DNA of 50,346 nucleotides, taken from assembly GCA_002070115.1 (NCBI GenBank), contig MWCO01000045.1, forward strand, positions 1 to 50,346, written 5' to 3'. The stretch's first letter is position 1. Each line of letters starts with the position of its first letter. Under the pieces are notes generated by a model, which had not been told where the DNA came from, ran no database searches, and saw only the letters and a list, made by a program, of their open reading frames with translations. The DNA comes from Deltaproteobacteria bacterium ADurb.Bin207 (GTDB lineage Bacteria; Myxococcota_A; Polyangia; Polyangiales; Polyangiaceae). Below, one piece after another: positions 1 to 7,296 of this stretch. The translations under genes and the position numbers were made by a program.

Positions 1-539
1 CCCCGCCCCTCCCACCGGCGTCGCATTCGATAGGTAGAAATCACGCAAACCCGTCCATCGATGGCGCCCATGCCAAGAATTCCCCACACCGGCACACTCC
101 CTTTGCGGGTGACGATATCCGCTTCGGTAATGCCCATGAGTTTGCCGTCGTGGGGTAAGGAAGCCAGGGCATCGAGAAGGCGGCTGGCCTGGTACGCACC
201 TTTTCGGGAGGATTTCGCGTATTCAGGGAAAGGTCGTTCTTCGTGAAGCGTCACGTGAACCGGCGCGTGCTGTTCGAGGCCTTGGGCCGCATGTTCCAAG
301 GTTTCTTGGGGAACGGGTCCGAAGGGAATGAGGTGAACGGGCAGGTGGACCGGCGGGAGCTGGTCGGATGAGGCTGGTCGTTTATCTTGTAAGTTGTTGG
401 AAATAAAGGGTATTACAATATCTGGGCCTGCTTCCGCCGAAGGGGAAAGTCCTCCCGCAGTTTGTACCAAAGGCGGATCGCAAGCCAAGCCAAGGGCGCC
501 GATGGTAACGAGTCGCGTGAGAGCGAGCGGGTAGGGCAT
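1..539 (-). CDS. Archaemetzincin-like lipoprotein, C-terminus beyond the window
   Basis: An open frame runs leftward from an ATG at 539 to the window edge with no stop, about 179 codons. The N-terminus (MPYPLALTRL then VTIGALGLAC) is a short hydrophobic signal ending in a lipobox-like LGLAC, so the protein is probably lipid-anchored. Later segments, HLIPFGPVPQETLE, a charged middle, then KLMGITEADIV and GRVCVISTYRMR, follow the order of the archaemetzincin zinc-peptidase family, where a LGVTDxDL-type strand precedes a strand ending in S-x-x-R. The HExxH zinc motif would lie to the left of the window, so catalysis cannot be judged. It is divergent from hemL. The signal and lipobox are seen; the family call is from recall of the fold's sequence pattern. 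Confidence 0.62.
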   Translation of the reverse strand, partial: MPYPLALTRLVTIGALGLACDPPLVQTAGGLSPSAEAGPDIVIPFISNNLQDKRPASSDQLPPVHLPVHLIPFGPVPQETLEHAAQGLEQHAPVHVTLHEERPFPEYAKSSRKGAYQASRLLDALASLPHDGKLMGITEADIVTRKGSVPVWGILGMGAIDGRVCVISTYRMRRRWEGR

Positions 540-774
540 GGCGGCAAGCATAGCATGGGAGGCAAAAGCAAGGATTGTGTCCAAGCTTGGCGATGATTTG
601 GGGTGAACAGGGGCATGAGGAATGGGAATTGGCGAATCCCATGAGCGGCATTTTTCGGATGGGACAAGGAACGCGAGAAGGCCGATGCCAATCACGGATG
701 ATGTCGGTCGTCGAAACGAGCCAAGCAGCCAGTTCGAAGAGGTTCATTTCAGCCTCCAAAGATCCGCTAAGGTA

Positions 775-803
775 TCGACCTAGCGAGACAATCAGGCTAT
801 ACC
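775..803 (+). promoter_or_regulatory. Candidate sigma-70 promoter for hemL
   Basis: TCGACC (775-780) is followed after 17 bp by TATACC (798-803), four of six matches in each box. The expected start of transcription, about 810, is only about 2 bp before the hemL ATG at 812, and no Shine-Dalgarno is visible there. It lies in the 272-bp divergent gap between the lipoprotein start (539) and hemL (812), in which I see no other feature. Confidence 0.35.
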
Positions 804-811
804 CGGCCCCC

Positions 812-2089
812 ATGGACACTGTATCCAAAGAACTCTTCGAACGCGCCCGGATGTCCATCCCGGGCGGTGTCAACAGTCCCGTTCGCGCATTCCGCGCGGT
901 GGGTGGTATTCCGATTTTCATTCAGCAAGCGCACGGTTCACGCATCCTTGGAGCAGATGGTACCGAGTACATCGATTACGTCTGTACGTGGGGTCCTTCG
1001 ATTGTCGGGCATGCGCATCCGACCGTGGTGCGGGCGGTGCAAGAAGCCGCAACCCGAGGTCTGAGTTTTGGGGCACCTACCAAAGCGGAGGTGGTGTTTG
1101 CCGAACAGGTGCGTGTACGCTATCCGAGCATCGACCGCGTGCGTTGCGTGAGCAGCGGAACGGAAGCAACGATGTCGGCGTTGCGTGCGGCCCGTGGATT
1201 TACTGGGCGCGACCTCATCATCAAGTTCGAGGGTTGCTATCACGGTCACGTGGATTCCTTGCTCGTCAAAGCGGGAAGCGGCCTAACCACGCTGGCGACT
1301 CCAGACTCGGCGGGCGTACCTGAAGCCATGGCTGCAACCACTCTATCCCTTCCCTACAATGACCTGGAAAGCCTTGAAAAAGTGTTTGCCGAGCGAGGCG
1401 ATGCCATTGCCGCGGTGATCGTGGAACCCGTGGCCGGAAATATGGGTTGTATTCCTCCGAAAGAAGGCTTCCTCGCGGCAATCCTATCGCTTTGTTCGAA
1501 AGCGGGCGCCGTATCCATTTTCGATGAAGTGATGACCGGATGCCGTCTTGCTCCCGGGGGAGCGCAGGAACGATATCGTTTGCGGCCCGACATGACGTGC
1601 CTGGGAAAAGTGATCGGAGGCGGTCTGCCTCTTGCTGCCTATGGCGGGAAAGCGAGCATCATGTCCGTGATAGCTCCGGAAGGAAAAGTCTACCAAGCCG
1701 GTACACTCAGCGGGAATCCCGTGGCCCTTGCGGCAGGTCTCGCCACCCTCGAACTCATGGATGACTTGGCCTATGACCGTCTCGAATATTTGGGAGATCT
1801 GTTGGAACGAGGGTTACGGAGCGCTCTGGCCGACCGAGGTATCCCGGGCTGCGTGCAGCGTGTGGGTTCCATGCTGACTCTATTTTTCCATCCTGGACCG
1901 GTGGAGCGCTGGGACCAGGCCGTGCAAGCAGATACCAAACGCTTCGCAAAATGGCATGCCGGGATGCTTTCTCGGGGTGTGTACTGGCCTCCCTCCCAAT
2001 TCGAAGCCGCCTTCTTGTCCGTCGCCCATAGCGAAGCGGATATCGAATCCACCATCAAAGCTGCCAGAGATGCTATGGAAAAGCTCTGA
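812..2089 (+). CDS. hemL: Glutamate-1-semialdehyde 2,1-aminomutase
   Basis: Converts glutamate-1-semialdehyde to 5-aminolevulinate, the C5-route entry to tetrapyrroles, as a cytosolic PLP enzyme. The 425-residue product has the usual family length. Visible landmarks are IPGGVNSPVRAF at 16-27, the PLP-phosphate region SSGTEA (114-119), GCYHGH (141-146), FDEVMTG (237-243) and the Schiff-base lysine K266 in CLGKVIGGG. The family usually reads FDEVMTGFR; here it is TGCR. The frame stays open upstream to 575, but homology begins with MDTVSKELFERA at 812, so that start is chosen although no ribosome-binding site precedes it. The other heme genes are not in the window. Confidence 0.95.
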   Translation: MDTVSKELFERARMSIPGGVNSPVRAFRAVGGIPIFIQQAHGSRILGADGTEYIDYVCTWGPSIVGHAHPTVVRAVQEAATRGLSFGAPTKAEVVFAEQVRVRYPSIDRVRCVSSGTEATMSALRAARGFTGRDLIIKFEGCYHGHVDSLLVKAGSGLTTLATPDSAGVPEAMAATTLSLPYNDLESLEKVFAERGDAIAAVIVEPVAGNMGCIPPKEGFLAAILSLCSKAGAVSIFDEVMTGCRLAPGGAQERYRLRPDMTCLGKVIGGGLPLAAYGGKASIMSVIAPEGKVYQAGTLSGNPVALAAGLATLELMDDLAYDRLEYLGDLLERGLRSALADRGIPGCVQRVGSMLTLFFHPGPVERWDQAVQADTKRFAKWHAGMLSRGVYWPPSQFEAAFLSVAHSEADIESTIKAARDAMEKL

Positions 2090-2114
2090 GGGAAAGGGTT
2101 GATCACGATCCTTC

Positions 2115-2143
2115 TTGCCAGATACAACGACTAGGCTTATACA
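2115..2143 (+). promoter_or_regulatory. Likely sigma-70 promoter for rpmG
   Basis: TTGCCA (2115-2120), a 17-bp spacer and TATACA (2138-2143) form a good housekeeping promoter: five and four of six matches. It sits 24 bp upstream of the rpmG ATG, which has a GAGGA ribosome-binding site at about 2158-2162. Confidence 0.6.
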
Positions 2144-2167
2144 GCCGCGGCTTTTACGAGGACCCCC

Positions 2168-2323
2168 ATGCGAGAACTCATTCGATTAGTCTCTTCCGCC
2201 GGAACCGGTTACTTCTACGTGACCACGAAAAACAAGCGTACGATGGCGCAGAAGATGAAGATCAAGAAATATGACCCGCGTGTGCGAAAACACGTAGAGT
2301 TCACCGAAGCAAAGATGAAGTAA
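2168..2323 (+). CDS. rpmG: 50S ribosomal protein bL33
   Basis: A 51-residue gene encoding [20 protein letters not shown] followed by [17 protein letters not shown] and a basic tail ending EAKMK. This is the bL33 pattern (RxxIxLxSTAGTGxFYxTxKN...KKYDPxxRKHVxxxExK). It has no zinc-binding cysteine pairs, so it is the Cys-free C-minus paralogue. It has its own promoter-like element and a GAGGA ribosome-binding site. It stands between hemL and the acyltransferase, without other ribosomal genes. Confidence 0.95.
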   Translation: MRELIRLVSSAGTGYFYVTTKNKRTMAQKMKIKKYDPRVRKHVEFTEAKMK

Positions 2324-2463
2324 ACACGATCGTCTTTGCATTTCCTTTCCCTGGCTTGTGCCTTGGTAGCGCAAGCCTTCTTCGTTAATCCGCGCAATCG
2401 ATTTGCATCTTCTTTTCCGCAAACACTTTCAGTGCTTCGCGGAGCGGGGTACGCTACGGCCCG

Positions 2464-3375
2464 ATGGACCGCTCTACCGTTCTCATCCGGCCCGAAGACG
2501 CGCGGAAGCAACCGGGTATTTGGTTGGGAGCCATTCGTGAACGAGCATCTGCTGTCTTGCAGCATGTGACGGGAACGGACTTCGAGGAAAAAATACGCCG
2601 GCTCGAGGCCTATCGCGGTCACGAACGCATGGACTCGTTCGGCTTGGACTTGGAATGGGTTCGTGTGGCGCTGGTGGCCGTGGCCGTTTTGCACCGCTTC
2701 TATTTTCGGGTGGATGCATCCGGTTTGGAGAACGTGCCAGCGGGGCGCGTCCTTCTTATCGCGAACCATTCGGGGCAGCTTCCCATCGATGCGGCTTTGG
2801 TCGCAGCTTCGATGTTTTTCGATGCCGAGCCCCCTCGGGTGGTGCGGAGCATGGTTGATAAGTGGACCCAGACGCTTCCTGGGGTTTGCACACTATTTGC
2901 TCGCTGTGGGCAAGTGGTGGGCGTACCCGAAAACGCGAAAAAGCTTCTTGATTCCGAGGAGGCGCTATTGGTCTTCCCGGAAGGAACTACCGGTATTTCA
3001 AAACCTTTTTCTGAACGCTATCGCCTCAAGGACTTCGGTCTTGGTTTCATGCGGCTGGCGTTGGAAACCCGAACGCCCATCGTCCCCATCGCGGTGCTTG
3101 GTGCCGAAGAGCAATATATCAACGTAGGAAACCTCGAAACGCTTGCCAAAGCGTTGCGAATGCCTGTCTTTCCCATCATCCCTCAATGGCTGCTGCCGGG
3201 AGGGTTGCTGCCCTTGCCCACAAAATATCGCATCCGTTTTGGGCAACCTTTGATGATGACGGGCGATCCTGACGATGAAGATGCCGTTATCGAACCCAAG
3301 GTGGAAATCGTTCGAAGCGCGATCCAATCGATGCTCAATCGAGGCATCAAAGAGCGACAGCACGTTTTTTGGTAG
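2464..3375 (+). CDS. PlsC-type lysophospholipid/glycerol acyltransferase
   Basis: A 303-residue acyltransferase expected to move an acyl chain onto a glycerol-type or lysophospholipid acceptor at the inner membrane. Block I is NHSGQLPID (about 101-109), the H-x6-D variant also seen in diacylglycerol/monoacylglycerol acyltransferase-like members instead of H-x4-D. Block III is FPEGTTG (about 171-177, E173-G-T), and block IV is TPIVPIAVLGAEE. A hydrophobic stretch, VRVALVAVAVLH, precedes block I. The start is uncertain because no strong Shine-Dalgarno precedes the ATG at 2464; an internal Met at MDSFGLDLEW is the alternative. It lies 18 bp upstream of the SDR gene on the same strand, so co-transcription is likely. 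The acceptor is not predictable. Confidence 0.82.
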   Translation: MDRSTVLIRPEDARKQPGIWLGAIRERASAVLQHVTGTDFEEKIRRLEAYRGHERMDSFGLDLEWVRVALVAVAVLHRFYFRVDASGLENVPAGRVLLIANHSGQLPIDAALVAASMFFDAEPPRVVRSMVDKWTQTLPGVCTLFARCGQVVGVPENAKKLLDSEEALLVFPEGTTGISKPFSERYRLKDFGLGFMRLALETRTPIVPIAVLGAEEQYINVGNLETLAKALRMPVFPIIPQWLLPGGLLPLPTKYRIRFGQPLMMTGDPDDEDAVIEPKVEIVRSAIQSMLNRGIKERQHVFW

Positions 3376-3393
3376 GCGCGGGGAGGCTTTCGA

Positions 3394-4371
3394 GTGGTGC
3401 GTAAGAATAGCAATGCGACGAAAACCAGCCGAAAGGAAACCGCTGCAGCACCACCGGTCGTCTTGATTACCGGGATTTGTGGAAGACTCGGGCAGCGACT
3501 CACTCGCCTGTTGCATCGCCAACAGCATGTCATCGGCATAGATCGTCGGCCGTTCCTATCCTTCCCGAAAGATGTAGAGCACTTCGCCGTGGACCTGCGT
3601 CGAAAAAAAATGCGGGACATCTTTCGCGGCCGCGACATCGATGCCGTCGTGCATATGGGCATCATGCACAATCCAAGGACGAGTTCGGCGGAGCATCACA
3701 CGTGGAATGTGCTTGGTTTCCAAAGGCTTTTGGAAAACGTGGCGCAGTTTCACGTGCGAAAACTCATCGTGCTTTCAGGAGCCGCCGTGTATGGCGCAAG
3801 ACCCGATAATCCCCAGTTTCTCGAAGAAGATGCGCCCTTGTTGGGAGGCGCGAATTGGAGCGGGCTTCGCGATCTCATCGCGGTGGATATGCTGGCTCAA
3901 TCCTTTTTTTGGAAAAGCCCATCGACCGAAACCGTCATCTTTCGTCCGGTTCATATCCTGGGCTCCGTGCGCAACGGCTCTTCCAACTACTTGAGGTTGC
4001 CTCGTGTGCCCACTCTTCTTGGCTTCGACCCGATGATGCAAGTGATTCATCAAGACGATGTGGTCGAGGCCATCCGTATGGCGCTGCGACCGGGGATTCG
4101 AGGCATTTACAATCTTGCGGGGCCTCCGCCCATCGCCCTATCCCATCTCATCCAGATCGCTGGAAAGCCTCGCTTTGCCATTCCTCATCCCATGGCGGAG
4201 ATCGCCGTTAGAAAGCTGTGGAAAATCGGCATGACGTCGTTTCCCGCACCCGAGTTAGACCATATTCGCTATGTATGCATGGTCGATGATGAACGCGCTC
4301 GGTCAGTTCTTGGGTTCCAGCATCGCCATGATGTCAATGCCGCGGTTCGTGCGGTTTTTGAAACGGAATAA
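3394..4371 (+). CDS. Extended SDR / NAD-dependent epimerase-like protein
   Basis: A 325-residue Rossmann protein starting at a GTG. VLITGICGRLGQRL near residues 26-39 is the TGxxGxxG dinucleotide motif, and IGIDRRPF the acidic end of beta-2. Later come the extended-SDR strands LIVLSGAAVYGARP and VIFRPVHILGSVRN and a C-terminal substrate domain. The catalytic YxxxK expected about 20-30 residues after AVYG is absent: that stretch reads GANWSGLRDLIAVDML, with no Tyr-x3-Lys. The fold and cofactor site look intact, but the usual oxidoreductase chemistry is doubtful. It follows the acyltransferase by 18 bp, and the next gene overlaps its end by about 44 bp. Confidence 0.75.
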   Translation: MVRKNSNATKTSRKETAAAPPVVLITGICGRLGQRLTRLLHRQQHVIGIDRRPFLSFPKDVEHFAVDLRRKKMRDIFRGRDIDAVVHMGIMHNPRTSSAEHHTWNVLGFQRLLENVAQFHVRKLIVLSGAAVYGARPDNPQFLEEDAPLLGGANWSGLRDLIAVDMLAQSFFWKSPSTETVIFRPVHILGSVRNGSSNYLRLPRVPTLLGFDPMMQVIHQDDVVEAIRMALRPGIRGIYNLAGPPPIALSHLIQIAGKPRFAIPHPMAEIAVRKLWKIGMTSFPAPELDHIRYVCMVDDERARSVLGFQHRHDVNAAVRAVFETE

Positions 4372-4639
4372 CCAGTTTTTCATCATGGTTGGGCTGATGG
4401 GGGTCGTAACGCTGTCGGGAGAACTCGGCTGTTCCAGCAACTCGGGTGAGCAGCCCACGGCACAACGAGCGCTCCCTTCCGGAATCCCACCGGCTGCTGC
4501 GCGTGCGCTCGGGCCGGGAGCGGCCACCATCTCCTCGACGATGGACAATGTCTTGCCAGAAAGCCCCATCGATCCAAGGGCACCCGTGGACCCCGATGCC
4601 GGCCTGGCTCCTCCTGCCAAAGAGCCCTTACCCCTTTGA
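4328..4639 (+). CDS. Small putative lipoprotein, unknown function
   Basis: About 103 residues from the ATG at 4328, overlapping the end of the SDR gene in another frame. The N-terminus is basic (MPRFVRFLKRNN), then a hydrophobic stretch FFIMVGLMGVVTLSG, then ELGCSSNSGEQ. The Cys is a plausible lipidation site, although the -3 residue is Glu instead of a small aliphatic residue. The rest is rich in Pro, Ala and acidic residues and looks disordered. I recognise no family. It is followed after 10 bp by another small lipoprotein of similar style. Confidence 0.5.
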   Translation: MMSMPRFVRFLKRNNQFFIMVGLMGVVTLSGELGCSSNSGEQPTAQRALPSGIPPAAARALGPGAATISSTMDNVLPESPIDPRAPVDPDAGLAPPAKEPLPL

Positions 4640-4649
4640 TCGGATCGTC

Positions 4650-4880
4650 ATGATGACCTTTTCGCACTTGATAGTACGCGCCGGAATGATGGCGCTCGCC
4701 CTGGGCTGTTCTACGGCGGTGCCCCCGCCGAACTTACCCGCGCCGGAATTCGAACCCCCGCGGCCCATCGAAGAGCCAAAGCCCGAGCCAGGTGTCGACG
4801 ATGCGGCACTGGACGCTCCCGATGTGCCACTGCCGCAAACCACACAACCGCAGACCGAACAAGAGCCCAGCCCGCCATGA
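4650..4880 (+). CDS. Small proline-rich lipoprotein, unknown function
   Basis: A 76-residue product starting MMTFSHLIVRAGMMALALGC, a signal peptide ending in the good lipobox LALGC. The mature part is almost entirely Pro, Glu, Asp and Gln (for example PAPEFEPPRPIEEPKPEP) and probably forms an extended periplasmic tail. No family is recognised. It lies 10 bp after a similar small gene, and its stop codon is part of the first arm of a hairpin downstream. Confidence 0.55.
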   Translation: MMTFSHLIVRAGMMALALGCSTAVPPPNLPAPEFEPPRPIEEPKPEPGVDDAALDAPDVPLPQTTQPQTEQEPSPP

Positions 4881-4940
4881 TCCATGGCGCGCGCAGCGAG
4901 GATTGATTCGCGCTTCGTTCCATGGATCACGGAACGAAGC
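4878..4940 (+). promoter_or_regulatory. Two overlapping, mutually exclusive hairpins
   Basis: Perfect 10-bp inverted repeat A: TGATCCATGG (4878-4887) with CCATGGATCA (4920-4929). Perfect 10-bp inverted repeat B: GCTTCGTTCC (4912-4921) with GGAACGAAGC (4931-4940). The right arm of A overlaps the left arm of B at 4920-4921 and fills B's loop, so in RNA the two cannot both form fully as simple hairpins. No T-run follows B. They lie between the small lipoprotein and the sulfatase-fold gene and may control read-through or RNA processing. Confidence 0.5.
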
Positions 4941-5031
4941 AGAACCTACCCCGATGTGAGTTTACGCAAGAAACGAGGATGCTACGGTCTGTCGTTCGTT
5001 TGGTTTTGGCCCTTGAAATAGGAGAAAAAGG

Positions 5032-7296
5032 TTGTTTCGTAAGAACGCATCGGATGCTTTTGGTTTTTTGGCATCGTGCGGCTGGGTCATGGTCGTGTGG
5101 GATACGGTTGCGTTGGTGCAAGCACGACAAGCAAACCTAACCTGGGATTTTTTCTCCGTGCTGATGGCCAGCGCGGCTTTGACGATGGCGCATGTTTTGG
5201 TCGTGGGGGCTGTAGTCGCTCCAATGTATGCCTTTGCGCTTGGGGATCAGCGCATCGCAACGCGGCTGAAAAATGCGATTATCGCTGTGTCCGCAGCCTT
5301 GAAAACACGTTCGGCCCCTTCAGCGGTTTCTGTCCACGCTTGCTTGTTGGCCGCCCCCGCCGCGCTCCTTGGCTATGTGTTCGTGGCCGTTCCCCTGGCC
5401 ATGCGCGTTCATGAGGATGTTCGTGTGGCCATCAATGCCGCCGGTGCCTCCATCGTGATCCATCTTCTTGCAGTATTCGCCGGAGCACTTTTGTTCGCGG
5501 TGCTCCGCGGTGTCTGGATGAGCCTGTTGCGCCCCCTGGCGTCCCGTCGTCTGACGCAAATCTGGCTGATGCGCCCCTGGCTTACCGCCGCTTTTCTTAG
5601 CTTGTTCGCGCTATTCGCCATGGTATGGGCCGTGGTGATGGGAAGGCGTGTTCTAAGCGCGCTGGACTTGCGGATGCTTTGGATAGGTCTCACCGTGATG
5701 GTCTTGGGAGCCATTCTCGCCACGGTGAGAACGATCCCACGACTGTCGAAAACGACAAGGCGTGTGATCGGCTGGTCTGCCATCATCGGAGGAGTCATTT
5801 TTACGTTGGCGGCTACCTTTGCGGTTCCGTATTCGTCCCACGCCCGTTCCATGCTCGTGGCTCACACCACCTTTGGCACCGTGTTTCATGCCAGTCATAA
5901 CACCCTTTTCGACTGGGATGGCGATGGGTACACAACGTTATTTGGGGGTAACGATTGCGCTCCGTTCGATCCCACGATTCATCCGGGGGCCGTGGATATT
6001 CCCTACAATGGTATCGATGAGGATTGCTCTGGTGAAGATTTCGTATTCGATGTGGCTCCTCCTTTGCGACGTTGGGACTATCCGGTTCCTGATAGGTCGA
6101 AAAAACCTCATATTGTTCTGTTGACGATCGACGCGTTGAATCCGCTGCACCTTGGGTTCAATGGATACGATCGTCCCACATCGCCTCATCTCGACGCTTT
6201 TGCGAAGCATGCGGTCCGTTTCGAAAACGCATTTGCACAGGGACCTAGCACCCGCCTATCCATCCCTTCGCTGTTTACTTCGCTTTATGATCCGCAAATC
6301 AAAAGGGCCAAACTCGGACGAATTCCCCTGGCTGTACTGTCGGAGAACGTGACGGTTGCCGAAATCCTACAGAAGGAGGGATACAGGACCATCGCGGTGG
6401 TACCATCGCCGTACTTCACGGGCTGGGGCGGCATTACCCAGGGATTCCAAGAGGTTGATGGCTCCGCCGCCAAGCTCAAGCAAGCGCATACCTCGAAAGA
6501 AGTCTCCGATGCCGTGATTGAACGGCTGGAGTCCGTATCCGAACAAGGTCAACCCGTATTTTTATGGGCTCATTACTTCGACCCCCACGGACCTTTCGAT
6601 CAGCCACCTGATGCGCCGGTGTTTGGAACGAAGGCCATGGATGTGTACGATGCCGAGATTCGGTTTACCGATGAGCATTTGGGCCGTGTGCTGTCGTGGA
6701 TTGAAGAGCATTGGGCGGAGCAGGATCGTCTGCTGGTGGTGACAGCCGATCATGGCGAAAGCTTTGATGATCAGCATGCAGTCAAACATCACGGTTATGA
6801 TCTCAACACGAGTGTGCTTCGCATTCCGATGTTGATCCACATGCCCATCTTCGCTCCCCATTCTGTTCGCACCCCCGTTTCGTTGCTGGACATGGCGCCG
6901 ACGTTCATCAACCTGGCCCAGGCGAAGGGCGAGTTCGACTTCCAAGGCTCCAGTCTCGTGCCGATGCTGCAAGGGGAAGAGATGGCCGAACGTGTGACGT
7001 TTCACACGTTTTTCCTCCCGGAGTTCGTCAAAAAACAAAAAGACCCGCTGCGCATGGTGTCGGTTCGAACCGACCGTTTCAACTTGGTCCACGATCGCGA
7101 AAAAGGTGTCTATTCGCTTTTCGATTTCGTGCAGGACCAGAATGAAACGAACAATCTATTCGATGCGGATCGCGCGACGGCCGATCATCTCATGGCACAG
7201 ATGCAGTATTGGTATTATCGGGTATTGGATCAGGGGGGAAGCAAAGAAAATGCTGGTGCGGCTACGGCGACGCCACGTCCACCAATCGTCCGTTGA
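5032..7296 (+). CDS. Membrane sulfatase-fold enzyme with embedded MopE-like metal-binding motif
   Basis: A 754-residue protein with a TTG start supported by GGAG 7 bp upstream. The first 280 residues hold about six hydrophobic segments. Residues 293-336 carry a MopE-type loop: FDWDGDGY, GGNDC, HPGAVDIPYNGIDEDCSG. The C-terminal part is an alkaline-phosphatase/sulfatase-fold domain with HIVLLTIDALNP (about 359), GPSTRLSIPS (about 402-411, the likely nucleophile region), TADHGESFDD (about 570) and HHGYDL. The sulfatase CxPxR is absent, so a formylglycine nucleophile is not expected; a Thr or Ser is more likely, as in phosphoglycerol or phosphoethanolamine transferases. The domain probably faces the periplasm. 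The substrate is unknown. The 3' end overlaps the convergent nucleotidase gene by 35 bp. Confidence 0.82.
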   Translation: MFRKNASDAFGFLASCGWVMVVWDTVALVQARQANLTWDFFSVLMASAALTMAHVLVVGAVVAPMYAFALGDQRIATRLKNAIIAVSAALKTRSAPSAVSVHACLLAAPAALLGYVFVAVPLAMRVHEDVRVAINAAGASIVIHLLAVFAGALLFAVLRGVWMSLLRPLASRRLTQIWLMRPWLTAAFLSLFALFAMVWAVVMGRRVLSALDLRMLWIGLTVMVLGAILATVRTIPRLSKTTRRVIGWSAIIGGVIFTLAATFAVPYSSHARSMLVAHTTFGTVFHASHNTLFDWDGDGYTTLFGGNDCAPFDPTIHPGAVDIPYNGIDEDCSGEDFVFDVAPPLRRWDYPVPDRSKKPHIVLLTIDALNPLHLGFNGYDRPTSPHLDAFAKHAVRFENAFAQGPSTRLSIPSLFTSLYDPQIKRAKLGRIPLAVLSENVTVAEILQKEGYRTIAVVPSPYFTGWGGITQGFQEVDGSAAKLKQAHTSKEVSDAVIERLESVSEQGQPVFLWAHYFDPHGPFDQPPDAPVFGTKAMDVYDAEIRFTDEHLGRVLSWIEEHWAEQDRLLVVTADHGESFDDQHAVKHHGYDLNTSVLRIPMLIHMPIFAPHSVRTPVSLLDMAPTFINLAQAKGEFDFQGSSLVPMLQGEEMAERVTFHTFFLPEFVKKQKDPLRMVSVRTDRFNLVHDREKGVYSLFDFVQDQNETNNLFDADRATADHLMAQMQYWYYRVLDQGGSKENAGAATATPRPPIVR

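Noticed and set aside
575..811. N-terminal extension of HemL to 575
   Set aside because: The extra 79 residues have no homology pattern, and the family N-terminus starts at 812.
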